DNA from: Rhytidiadelphus loreus
Taxonomy: Eukaryota > Streptophyta > Bryopsida > Hypnales > Hylocomiaceae
Direction: 5' to 3'
Assembly (NCBI GenBank): GCA_947034895.1
Contig: OX344765.1
Coordinates: 14,265,001 to 14,329,000 of the forward strand
Length of the DNA: 64,000 nucleotides
Positions within the stretch are counted from its first letter, which is position 1; every line of letters begins with the position of its first letter. Made by a program: the position numbers and the translations under genes. Shown piece by piece: positions 36,641 to 47,475 of the stretch. The notes beneath the pieces were generated by a model. The model saw only the letters and a program-made list of their open reading frames with translations, was not told the DNA's origin and did no database searches.

Positions 36641-37976
36641 CCCCTAAAGGACCAAGGCCATTCTTCTGTCAAAAACTACTCACAACTGCCAATTCTGCTG
36701 CATTCATCCAAAAAAACAAAACAAAATGCTTGTTTTTAGAATCTAACCATAGGATCTTGTACTTCACTAGTTGAGGATCATGTGGTAAAAATTTCATGAA
36801 GTTTGACTGTACAGATTGGAAGATAAGGTAGAACTGCCCAATTCCGTCAGTGATCTAATTCCGTGGTCTACAACTTTATCCCAATTCCGTCATAAAAACA
36901 TACAAATCCAGTTCAGATTCTGACAACAATAATTTATTAATGCTATTAAAAGATAATGTGTCAATTAATGATTGGTGAATCTTCAAGTGTTATTAGGTAC
37001 ATTGGAAAGCAGTATTGAGTTGTAAGAGGACGTTTATGAATCCAGTCTAGTGGCGGTTGTGCAGTTTCACTTCAGAAATTCACATAAATTACAGATTTTA
37101 TCAAAAAATTATAATTCCACTTGGATTTGACTCCTGAAACAAGAGCACACCTCTGAAAAATATGTGTCTTTCCTAAAGTTGGCCCCAATATAGTCAGATT
37201 GTGAATTAGGGTGGTGATGGGTAGTTCTACCTTATTAGCATTCAAAGTTGAAAGAAGAAAGTTTTTTTGAACACTGGCCTGCAATTTTAGATGACTTTGA
37301 ATGCCATTTGTGGAAAAAATTTGCACCATGGACCTTGAATTTAAAATATTTTTTGTTGAAGAATTGAGTTCAAAGTCTAGAATTTAAAAACAAAAACAAA
37401 ACATGCTTGATTTTCATTCTTTAAAAAATTGTTAAGTAGAAGTAAATCCAAGATTGAAAGAAAAACTAAATTGCTAATAACTCTAAAATGATATTGAAAC
37501 ACAATAATCTCAATGGTGAGATTTTTCTAAATAGAAAACTTAACCTTGTCAATCAATTTTTTTTGAAAAATTGTGAAAATTGCATTCAAAATTGCATTTT
37601 ATCAGTTATTTTTTCAAGAAGATGCTCAAATTGCCCAAAAAACAAGATTGTTCATAACTTTCACATTACTAATCCAAATGGAATGAATCAAAGCTTCACA
37701 TGTAGACAAAAATATGATCTTCAAGAAGAAAAAAATTAATAAATTAATTTCAAATTTTTGTACATTTATTTTTCTGCCCGGTGATGTGAAAATTATGTTT
37801 AAGATGCCATAACTTTTGTTCCCAGGCACCAATTGAAATAAAGTTTATATTCCCACGAAGCTAATTAGATTTCCTATCTTTTGAGAAAGTTTCAAAAAAT
37901 TTCACTAAAAATTGAGATCATAGGAACCTGCCTGAAATCCATTTTGTCCCCCGAGGGGACAATGGTCCTTTAGGGG
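36641..37976. mobile_element. TTAA/CCCC-ended inverted-repeat element, copy P1 (1336 bp)
   Basis: The left end CCCCTAAAGGACCA is perfectly inverted at the right end (TGGTCCTTTAGGGG). The left flank is TTAA; the right flank is TTAC. The interior has CATAGGATCTTGTAC, GTGGTAAAAATTTCATGAA and GCATAACTTTTG-type blocks shared with the copies at 41955, 50857 and 62581. No transposase frame exists, so this is a non-autonomous element. The end structure resembles piggyBac but this is not proved. Confidence 0.65.
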
Positions 37977-37980
37977 TTAC

Positions 37981-39360
37981 AGGAGCATGTCTTAGTGAAA
38001 ATATTTTGAAATTATCACCTTTTTCAGCTTAGTGAAAGACAATTAGGTTGAAAATGGTTGTCTAAAATTTCACAATATTCTAATTATTTTGCAATTTTGG
38101 GTGGAGCTTGTAATGCATGGAGGGGAACTAAAATGGAAATAGTGTTTGTAAGAAAAACAAAAACAAGCACATTAGTCTTCTCCTTGAGCTCTTTGGATTT
38201 TCCCTTTTTGAGGCAGGCGGACAATTGCATTGGTTGGCTGACTTTTCAATCCATGACCAAACTCAACCCAAACATATAATTGAGTTGTAAATTACAATAC
38301 ACCACTCAACTGTTAAAAATTCCACGAGGTGGAATTTAACTTGGAATTTGATGAAACTACAACCATTGGATTCATAATGAAATCTATTTTTAGAAATAAT
38401 TTTCTTTCTAAATCAAAATTTGATAATGGAAAGCTCAAAAAAGAGGGCAACAACTTTAAAATTGTCACTTGGGTCATTAGAGGTGAACCCATCTTTGTTG
38501 GATCTTATTGACAATTGAAAAAATAATGTATATTTTCATAACATGTAATTTCTAGACACTAAATGAATAACCTTTGAACTTTCACCATTCTTGTTATCAA
38601 TGTTTCTAAACTACCAATAGAAATTGTCCTACAAAGTGGGGCCCTATAGGACAAACTTATCCTTGGGAAAAACACATGATTTTTTTATTTACCACACATG
38701 ATAAAATTTGCAAATTTTAAATTCACATTGGAATCAAAGCGCCCCAAATTAGCTAGGAGAAGTAAAGAACATAGAATTAACACCACACAAAATATTTTCC
38801 TTTCTTTTTTCTTTTTTCACAATTATCCCACCAAGCACAAAATTCACTCTATAGGGCCTTCTTCATAGGAGAGGTTTAGCATCCATCATCTATAGACTCT
38901 AGGCTCTTGAGTTTAGAACTATACATTATTCTTGTATAATGGAAAAGCACTTATTTGGAAGTCAAACTACTATAAATGACGTTTCCTTTTTACAAAAAAT
39001 TGGGAAGATGAATAGTTGCATTTTTGTCATACATGGAGAGATTCTTTGTCATTCATTGGTTGGAAAATGTCATCAACATTGTTTATGGGTTAAACAAAAA
39101 TTATTGGGGTTAGGTAGTTTTTTTCTTTGCTCGTCACCCAAAGCCATTCTTGGGGTGCATGGTAAAAAAAAAGACCCCCCCTATTTCATGCTAGATTAAT
39201 ATATGTTCTACACCTCTCTCTCAGCTAATTTGGAGCCTCTGATTTCAAATATGAATTCTTAAATTGCAAATTTTATCATGTGCGGAAAATACAAAATTTG
39301 TAGGAGCCAGACCGCTTCCTTGTTTATTTTTTGTTTTTATATTTATTTATCAACTGAAAC
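37981..39360. other. AT-rich intergenic DNA, no gene seen
   Basis: Short frames at 38058-38511 and 38939-39199 match nothing and show no codon structure. At 39228-39260 GGAGCCTCTGATTTCAAATATG resembles text near 39480 and 22420, so a further dispersed repeat is likely. Confidence 0.4.
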
Positions 39361-39374
39361 CCTTCTGCCGTGCG

Positions 39375-39595
39375 CAGGGAGAATTGACCCCCTCATTGCC
39401 CCGGTCAACGTTGGTTTGAAAAAAAAAGCCCCCTATGTTGTGCCAATTTTTTTGGTAATTCATGCATCTCCCTAAAGGAATTTGGGGCCTCTGATTGCAA
39501 ATATGAATTCAGCATTTCAAAAAAAAATTAAGCCTTGCAAATAAAAAATTCCAGGGTTTGCCCTGGAGGGGCAATGAGGGGGTCAATTCACCCTG
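39375..39595. mobile_element. 221-bp MITE with 28-bp inverted ends and 12-bp flanking repeat
   Basis: CAGGGAGAATTGACCCCCTC plus ATTGCCCC at 39375-39402 is inverted at 39568-39595 with one mismatch. CCTTCTGCCGTG stands immediately outside at 39361-39372 and 39597-39608 as a direct repeat. The interior is AT-rich and non-coding. Long TIRs with a direct repeat of about 9-12 bp suggest a Mutator-like MITE; the superfamily is uncertain. Confidence 0.78.
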
Positions 39596-39846
39596 GCCTT
39601 CTGCCGTGGTGTAAGTTAAGTTAACCCGAGGTGAGCAACTGAATGTCAATGGATTCTCACATGGCCCTGGCCAGTAGTGTCTGTCAGTTGGCTTAATTTA
39701 ACCTGAGTTATCCCATTGCCCATACCAGAGGTATCCAACCCCACATGATGGTCAATTCCTAACCTACAGTAGTAGCTCCCTATCTTACACAGTCAAGTGC
39801 TCTGCCAAAATATCGGTAATGGCACTCATGCAGGCGGCTTAAGTTA

Positions 39847-40037
39847 AACCTTTTCTTTTTCTTTTTGAAACAAATGAAAACGCCCTCCACCATTGATAAT
39901 TTTTTAATTCATTTTTGAAACAAACCCTGATAATTATTTATTTATTTATTTTTGTAACAAACCTTGATAAATTTTTTATTCGTAACAAACCTTAGATAAA
40001 AGTATCAATGAAGGTGACAATCACCGCCTCAGACATA
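39847..40037 (-). mobile_element. 5'-truncated retroposon copy (191 bp) with 10-bp duplication
   Basis: GCTTAAGTTA at 39837-39846 is repeated at 40038-40047. On the minus strand the body ends CGTTTTCATTTGTTTC followed by an A-rich tail (AAAAAGAAAAAGAAAA). Inside, a unit with TGATAAT and AACAAACCT is repeated three times (about 39894-39992). Confidence 0.6.
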
Positions 40038-40047
40038 GCTTAAGTTA

Positions 40048-41890
40048 CAAATATCAATCAAAAACATGCAATTGACAGAAACCTACGGACAGAATATTAT
40101 GTAAGGTGAGGTGCACATAACTTTGTAGAACCAGGGCCTTGGTCCTCCCCCATGCCCGAAAGGCATTATGCTTTGCTAGATACCTTAGAGGAAGGGACTT
40201 ATCCGTTAATCCTAAAAGGATGGGTAGGTCACCGTGGAAATCAACCTTTGGGGTACCGTGTAAATCATTTGCTTAATAATCGTTGAAGGACGTTGAGGCT
40301 AAAAAGTGGTTGACATATGACTTCATTATTCACTGGAGAAACAAAGTGAATACACCTATTGGTTCAATTATCGGAGCAGTTTCGATGACTACCTTGGTCA
40401 TGGGGGACCATGTCACCTTTTTAAGGGTTAAAAAACTCCCTCAATACCACTCATTGGCAAGAGGTCAAACTACTATGCAAGACCTCCCCATTTCACACAA
40501 AATTCTAAGGATGAATATTTGTGGCACTTCTGTCTTATATAGAAGGATTCTCTATCATCCATTAGTCACTTAGTGTCCGCACGACGACCTTCTAGGGGTA
40601 CTATTCAAGGATTGGGTTTGGCTTAGCACAGTTTTGTTGACTTATGGGAGGAGTATTCAAAGATGCAAAAAGGGCCCATGTCTCATTGGTAAACAATGTC
40701 TTGTGCACTACGCATGTGAAGTGGTAATAAATGTTTAGCTCTTAATCCCTAAGAGGGGGGGGGAGCAAATGTAGATTTTGAATGACTTTGGCCAAAGAAT
40801 TGACAACATGAATAGAAGCTAGATATTAAATCTTCATTTGGGAAAGTTTTAATTCTCTTCCCATCCCTACATGAACTCATTTACAACCTTGCACAATAAC
40901 TACAAAGCACCAAATGACTATACTAGTTGAAAAGTTGAAAAATAGACATAAATTTATTTTTCAACATATTTGGATGTACTTCATCTATTTCATGTAGTTC
41001 TAGTAGTAAGCTCTTGAAAACATCCATAATCCACATAGTAAATGCTGACTCTATTAGGGGATAATTGTCCAAGGTGACTTCTTAAATCATTTAGGATTAA
41101 CGCCTAAAGTAAGTACATCCATAACCTAGGCATATAATGTTTGAGCATATTTACTATTGCAAATCATAAATTATTCTTATTGGATTGTGTACATCTTGTA
41201 TCATCAATATCTAAATTTTGTTTTTGTTGCTTTTGGGTTCAAATGTAAGAGTTTCATTTTAGATAGTAATTGGTGCACATACCTTAAACACTTCAAAGTT
41301 CATATTTAAATGATGAACACAATACCTTAGGTGGATGTTTTATTCAAATAACTTTCATTCATCCCAAGTGATGTATGAATCTTTAAAATATAACCTTCGA
41401 AGACCAAATTGATAGAATTTAAGTAATTGATATATTTGTACAATAATATAAGCAAAAATATGCAATAATTCAAAAAAAAAATTGGACATTACAAAGTTAA
41501 ACATTCAATGTCTATGAAGATTTTGATTTTAAAATACCAAGTACACTTAATTTTCTTGAAAATTTCATCATAGACTGAAATTATAGTAGTATTCAAATTT
41601 CTATGCTAAAGTAAGTTGGAATCCCCTTTCAATTCCCAAGAATATCTATGAAATAAAATACACTCAAAAAATAGTACATACGATTAAAAAGAATAATTAG
41701 GGATGATTCTAGGTGTTCCAAAAATTGAACAAGGAGATGGGTTTATGAAACTTGAATGAGAGAAGAAAAGCCATGTTATTCTACACTTTTCTTCACCTAC
41801 TCCACCTCCTAGTCTTGAAGTCCCATATTGTACTCACTCCTGGTAACTTAAGTTATACCCAATGGAAGTTTCAGCTGTTGTTGCTAATTA
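40048..41890. repeat. Intergenic DNA with family R copy and a second dispersed repeat
   Basis: 40277-40432 is a good copy of family R (GTTGAGGCTAAAAAGTGG, TGACTACCTTGGTCATGG). 40850-41080 shares CAACCTTGCACAA, GATGTACTTCATC and CTCTTGAAAACATCCATAAT with 49440-49640. The 96-codon frame at 40283-40573 lies wholly within family R and is unlikely to be a gene. Confidence 0.5.
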
Positions 41891-41905
41891 AATTAAATTA
41901 TCTTA

Positions 41906-41938
41906 TCTTATATATTTATTTATTTTGACACAAATGAG
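41906..41938 (-). mobile_element. 33-bp retroposon tail insertion with 15-bp duplication
   Basis: AATTAAATTATCTTA is present at 41891-41905 and exactly again at 41939-41953. The 33 bp between read, on the minus strand, CTCATTTGTGTC then an A-rich tail (AAAATAAATAAATATA). It sits on the left border of the element at 41955, whose TTAA it overlaps, so it post-dates that insertion. Confidence 0.72.
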
Positions 41939-41954
41939 AATTAAATTATCTTAA

Positions 41955-42924
41955 CCCCAAAGTGACAAAGAGGACAGAAAGTGTCCTCACATAGTTTAAG
42001 GGCCAGTTCAAAGTGCTGTAACTTTTGCATCCAAGGTCCAAATTCAATAAAACTCATTGGGAATTCTGCTTTCTCACCTCTAGTTTGTATGGTAAAATTT
42101 TCAGATCAATCCAAGATTTTTTGATTTTTTGAAAGCCAATCGAAGTTCACAACTTCAATTTGAGTTCAGCAAACTGCATTTTAGGGTTGCAACTTCGGGG
42201 CCTTGTATCTCCTTCATCCATTGCTCATTTTCAATAAAATTTGTTGGGTTTTGTTCCCCTTGAAGTATAGTTATTGTGGTAAAGTTTTCATGTCAATCCA
42301 AGTTGTTTTGAATGTTTGGGACCAATTCGAAGTTCAAAATCCTGCCATTTTTGGAGTATAGTGAACTTTGGCGGCTTGTTTCTTCTTCATACAAAGTTTA
42401 CTTTCAATAATTCTTTTTGGAAAAGTTGCGTATACTAGTCTACTTTGTGTGGCTAAAATTTCATGTTAATCCAAGAACTAATGAGTGACTGAGAAGCATT
42501 CTAGTAGAAGGAGGTTCACCTTTAGATGTGTTTTTTGCAATTTTTCTTGTTGATTTATGACATTTCAAAGCCGTTTTGTAGACACGATGAGTCAATCGAA
42601 TGAGTTTTTTAATCACCATTGTGTTTGTATACTAGTTTTGAATCATTTTATAGTGTAAAGTTTTTACATTTGAGTAGGTTTAGAAATCAAATTTCACCTC
42701 CAAATGTGTTTTCGGGAAAATTTCAGCATCCATTTTCAGCACTAAAACATTATGATCTTGCAATCTATGTGGCCAAATGACTTCAAATTTTCAACATGTT
42801 CTCTACTACATGTACACTACAAGATTGTACAGTTGAGATTTGTTTAACTTGAAGACATTTAGATCCATAAAGCTTCAAAAGCAATGATGTTTTTGAACCC
42901 CAGAAATTGAATATCACTTTGGGG
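41955..42924. mobile_element. TTAA-flanked inverted-repeat element, copy P2 (970 bp)
   Basis: CCCCAAAGTGA at the left end is exactly inverted (TCACTTTGGGG) at the right end, and TTAA flanks both sides (41951-41954, 42925-42928). The interior is a degenerate tandem of about 150-bp modules sharing CTTCATCCATTGCTCA, TTTCAATAAAATTTGTTGGG and TTTTCATGTCAATCCAAG. No open frame. This is the best-preserved copy of the family. Confidence 0.72.
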
Positions 42925-42928
42925 TTAA

Positions 42929-45600
42929 GTTAACAGGCAATTTGCAATGAGAGTCAACTCATGACAGTATGAGATTTGTGGATTTCTGCGCCTAACTTAT
43001 CTTACTGTGAGTTTCTGTGCAAAGAATGTTGATTGTGGGTGTCCATGACTTCAGGTGAAAACACCCCAAATTATTAAAATAAGCAATTTAACATGGTTGG
43101 AGGGCACCTTTTTCATTGGAAAAAACATTTTTGCAGTATTGGTAATTGAAAATCATGAATTTAAAAATAAAATAAAATAAAATTCCAGATAAGACGTATA
43201 AGTACTATGAATTTCAAAGTAAAAGTTCCCTTACGTCACTAAAATTGTTTCATAACTTGGTTATAAAACCGAAATCTAGAAAGTCAATAGTCAACCAATT
43301 GCAATTCGATAAGGGTGGAATTTAATTGCACTTTTGGGGACACTTTCAATAGAAGTCTACTTGTCAAGTGAATGGGTACATAGATGTTTTTGGATGTTTT
43401 CACCGTAGTGATAATAGTCAAGTCACTAATAGAAAACACAAGAATTTTGACAGAATTCTATTGATTTGGTCGCATTGTCCGGGTCACTGTTCTGTTGTTT
43501 TAAACATAAATATGTTAAATCTCATACTATCATAAGATGACTCTATGTTTGAACCTTGCTTTTGAAGTCATTGTCCAATGCCTAAACCTAAATTTTCTTG
43601 TACCAACTATAATTTTTTCTTTTCTTTTTCTTTTTCTCTCTTGAAACACATGGACAATTTCCATTGAAGTGCTTTATTGATGTGCTTCCAATGATGCAAA
43701 TTTCAAGTTCTAATTATATATTATCCAAAATTTAGAAATATATTTGGAGGACCAATATTAGGACTGAGAATGCTCTAAAACTTGGTAAGGCTGAACTTGG
43801 GGAGTCGTGAGTTTGGATCACTCCTTGGCAATTTTTTGGGATCAGGTGATGATTTATTGTAGGCACGAATATTTGGGAACTTGGGTGGTTACGCACATTA
43901 CTCAACATAATGCACGTGTTGGCATTTACCACCAATAGACTGTACCAGCATTCAGCGTTCAGGAAGCCTTTGGAGCTGCCCCCCCCCCTAATTTGCCTCC
44001 TCTTTGTAGGAGGAGCTTGGCTTTTCTCCATTACAACCTCTCTTTATCAAAATTTCTTAGTCCATTTCCTCTCACTTAGCATCAAATTTGCAAAGGTTAC
44101 AATTCTCCTTTTCAGAAATATGCTGGTTTTGAAACTAAACTCCAAATTTCATTACATCAAGCACATCCAAATGATGGAAGAAGGGTTGGATGCCACAACC
44201 ACCCCTAAAGTGATACTTCCCCCTCATGTCCAAGTACTTCAAGCCCCTTTAACAACCAACCCTAAAGCAATACCTTCCTTGTCCTAGAACATACTTTAGT
44301 CTAGTAACTTGGATATTAGCCTTGGATTTGAAATAACAAGTGGCTAAAATATGACAATTTCATGAAAATGGTGGCTAAAATATCTACTTTTTATTTTTGC
44401 ACACCAATCGATTGCTAGTCTTATTGGTTTTTTTTGGTCCACTTTAGAATCCTCTATTTTCACATTCCAATTGGTTTTTATCCCAAAGACATTGGCTAAT
44501 AATGAACTAATTGGCAATTCTCTTTGAACATTGCAAACCAATTTTCCACAAATGTTCCAAAATATGAAATAATTTGGATTGGATTCAACCTCTTATTACC
44601 TTCCAAATTATTTTTTTGAGAAAATGTTCAAAGGATTTATATAATGACATACAAGTAAGATACACTTGAATGCCATTATACAATGTATTGTTTTAAATAC
44701 ATGCATCACACTTATATGTCATTATGTTGTGATTTACAAATGAGAAATACATGTATTATACAAAATAAATGAGATTTATAATAGATGTATCTATTGCCAT
44801 TAAGTATTTCAAATGAATTCCTATACATGTTAATCTATTAACCTTTTTCTCTTAAAATTTTACAATCTCCAACAAATCATCACAAAATAAGAGTTCAAAG
44901 AAACCCTAAATTTCTTAGAGGATTTTAGATATAAGAAGTTGCAAATTAATCTTAAATGACATTGTCAACTCAAGGACATTTTCGAAGCCAAGCAATAGAT
45001 TCCACATAATATTCAAAAATTTAATGTAATGAAATTAAATTAATTCAATTTGCTCCAACTATTAATTAAAATGATTCTTTGAATATTTCCAAAATTTTAT
45101 AAATTCTGATTTTTGTGTCCCTTCAAAGGTAACATCATTGAAGTTTATTAGTATGCACTCAACCTTTTTCTATCAAATATCTCTTGATATGAGTTCAAGA
45201 AATACATCAATCACATCTTGATGTTTAATCACCATTATCTTTCTTTGGCTAAAAATTTCATACTATTTTTAACAATTGTATAACTATACTTCAAAAAATC
45301 ATATAAAATTAATATTTTAATTTTTAATTATAAAAATGTAGAATGTTACATGTGAAAAAATGCATGTTTAATTTCCAAAACTATTGAAGTTTGATAACTA
45401 AAAGTGAAAACATGATTTTTCATTTAACCCTTGATCGCTCCAATGTTTGTTTTGTATGATGAACAATATACAACAAAGATGATGTTTTGTCCAAAAACTT
45501 CACTCATTCAAAGTAATAAAAATAGAGTAACAAATCTTCAAAAAGAGAACATTATTTCTTTTGTGACAAATTGAGGTAAATAATATATTTGTACAAACAC
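42929..45600. other. AT-rich intergenic DNA with one retroposon tail
   Basis: At 43617-43666 (minus strand) CAATGGAAATTGTCCATG, TGTTTC and a purine/A-rich run mark another retroposon 3' end, like that at 20826. The frames at 43732-44287 on both strands match nothing. No RNA gene was seen. Confidence 0.45.
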
Positions 45601-45712
45601 GTATGCAAAAATATGCCAAAATTCAAAAACAATTTAGGCATCATGAGGGTAAGGGTTCGGAGTCTTTCCGTCAACCTTCTTTCCATCATTACATTGAAAA
45701 AGATGCACTCCG

Positions 45713-46030
45713 ACATGCGCGATGTTTTTTTTTTTTTTTTTTTTTTTTGAAACAAATGGAAATTCCATTGCAAAGCAGCACAGTACAAAGCAGCCAAGCC
45801 AGAAGGCTGGACAAAAGAAAAGAAGGAAAGCAAAGGACCTAAACCAAATTACAAAGAACAGGCCTTTGCCTGTTCCAGATAATGGTATCACCAAGTCTAT
45901 AAGCAATCACAGGGGTTTGGAGCCAAATAGAATCAAAACCCGCCCAAATCCTACAAGAGTGTTGAGGTCGCCTCCGCGAACTTTGAGTAGCCTTAAGCTG
46001 GGCTGCACGCCCACAACATGCGCGATGTTT
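45713..46030 (-). mobile_element. 5'-truncated LINE-like retroposon with 15-bp target-site duplication
   Basis: The insert is 45728-46015, on the minus strand. It ends in a 24-A tail (T run at 45725-45748) preceded by GGAATTTCCATTTGTTTC. ACATGCGCGATGTTT is duplicated exactly at 45713-45727 and 46016-46030. From the truncated 5' end an open frame runs to a TAG at 45839-45841 and includes FDSIWLQTPVIAYRL and LCNLV at the end. I take it as the C-terminus of a retroposon ORF, but I do not recognise a domain in so short a piece. The 3' tail motif is shared with the smaller insertions listed. Confidence 0.82.
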
Positions 46031-47475
46031 TCACAAGCATCATCACCGTCATCGCAAGGGATTGATGGCTATGGCGGCGTCGACTGTTGGTCGCCGGGAG
46101 CATTTGATCGTCAAGTCCCAACGCCATCACTGTACATGATTGCCAGCGGATTGCACCAGTCTGCGAAGTCATGGAGGAGATGATAGGAAACTCTTTGTCA
46201 TTTGGGGAACAGAACCAAATAAGTTATGATTAAATTACTGTAGGCGCTCATAGCGGCTGCACTAATAAGAAGTGCGCCGAGAGTCCGAGACGAGGTAAGA
46301 ACCGAAGTCGTGCCGCAAGATCTCGCGATGTCAGTCCGGGAGATTTGGGGAGCCCTCTGACCACAATTGATTGATGCCGCATGCCTCACGGCGTATGTCA
46401 GAGCGTCTGGGAGACGCGACATCAGGAGTCCAGGACTTCGAGGACACGGGACAAATGGCAGAGGCGACACCAGCCAAACGACGGCACGTGTGTCCTGGCG
46501 CTCTTTGCTTAGTCATGTGCAATTGTGCATGACGGACCCGCACTGCAGCGGCGTTTGTGTGTCTGCAGTGTCGTATGACGTGCATTCAATTCCATGAAGT
46601 GTGCGGTAGGTCGTCGTCGCAATTTTTTTAATTATATCATCGCAATTTCCTTGTAAAGTTGTAATCATCGAAATTTTCGGCTTGGTATTTACGTCAAATG
46701 TCGTCTTGCTCTCCGTGCGGCTTCTGGAAGCCGACCAAGGATACCTTTTAGGGTGATATTCGTGTGGATGGTGTTTCTGTTGGTAGAGGAGGATTTTACA
46801 GAGACGTGTACGTTAGATCAATGGACTCAGTTTGACCTAATCTTCACAGGCCTGGCTTATTCCATGTCTCGACTCTTGTCGTTGTCCTGCAAGTGTTGGT
46901 TGAAATCGTATGCAGTCCGACAGCGAAGGCTTTGTTTGTGTCGTCAATTCGGATGGCATTGCGAATGTGACATCGCGTTTGCACAGTTGAGTACGCTAGG
47001 AACCGTATTGTAATTGCACTTTGTTTAAGAAAATGTGTTCTAGAGTAGAGTAATTTGCATGGACGTTGTCGCGATTGCAATTTGTATAAGAAAAAGTTAT
47101 TGTAGAGTGAATCGTATCGTAATTGCATTCTATTTAGGAAAGTGTTGTATTAGTCTGACCTAGTCAAATTATTTTGAAAATTCGGTCAAACCCTCGGTTG
47201 TAATAGATTGGAGGTTTCCACCAATTTCACCGCTGGGATCAAGCATCTGCAAGTGGAATATGCCTCGCGATAGAGGATCAACGGGCTGGGACAGTGTGTA
47301 GGTGGCCAAGGAAGTGCGCTGTTAGGAAGTGGAACTTGAAGCTTGGCTTCCCAGGCACCTGTGATTGTTTTAGGGTTACCATTTGTAGTTAGAACGAGTA
47401 TACGATTTTTGAAGAGTCTATTGTTTTAGGTCTAAGTGGAGGAAGAAGGCAGACCTCGTATCCAAGAAGCCTTGA
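46031..47475. promoter_or_regulatory. GC-richer upstream region of the cyclic phosphodiesterase gene
   Basis: At 46997-47155 a unit with TTGTAATTGCACTTTGTTTA, AGAAAATGTG and TAGAGT occurs about three times with decay, giving a short tandem array in the probable promoter. Minus-strand frames at 46198-46585 are moderately long but match nothing and overlap each other. A transcription start cannot be fixed. Confidence 0.4.

Noticed and set aside
40283..40573. 96-codon frame
   Set aside because: Lies mostly inside a family R repeat copy; the equivalent frame is broken in the other copies.
43732..44287. Opposed frames of 99 and 125 codons
   Set aside because: They overlap on opposite strands and show no motif or codon bias; poly-C and AT-rich stretches explain them.
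46198..46585. Minus-strand frames with a hydrophobic ALLISAAAMSAYSNLI stretch
   Set aside because: Two overlapping frames compete, neither matches a family I know, and no splice model joins them to a recognisable protein.
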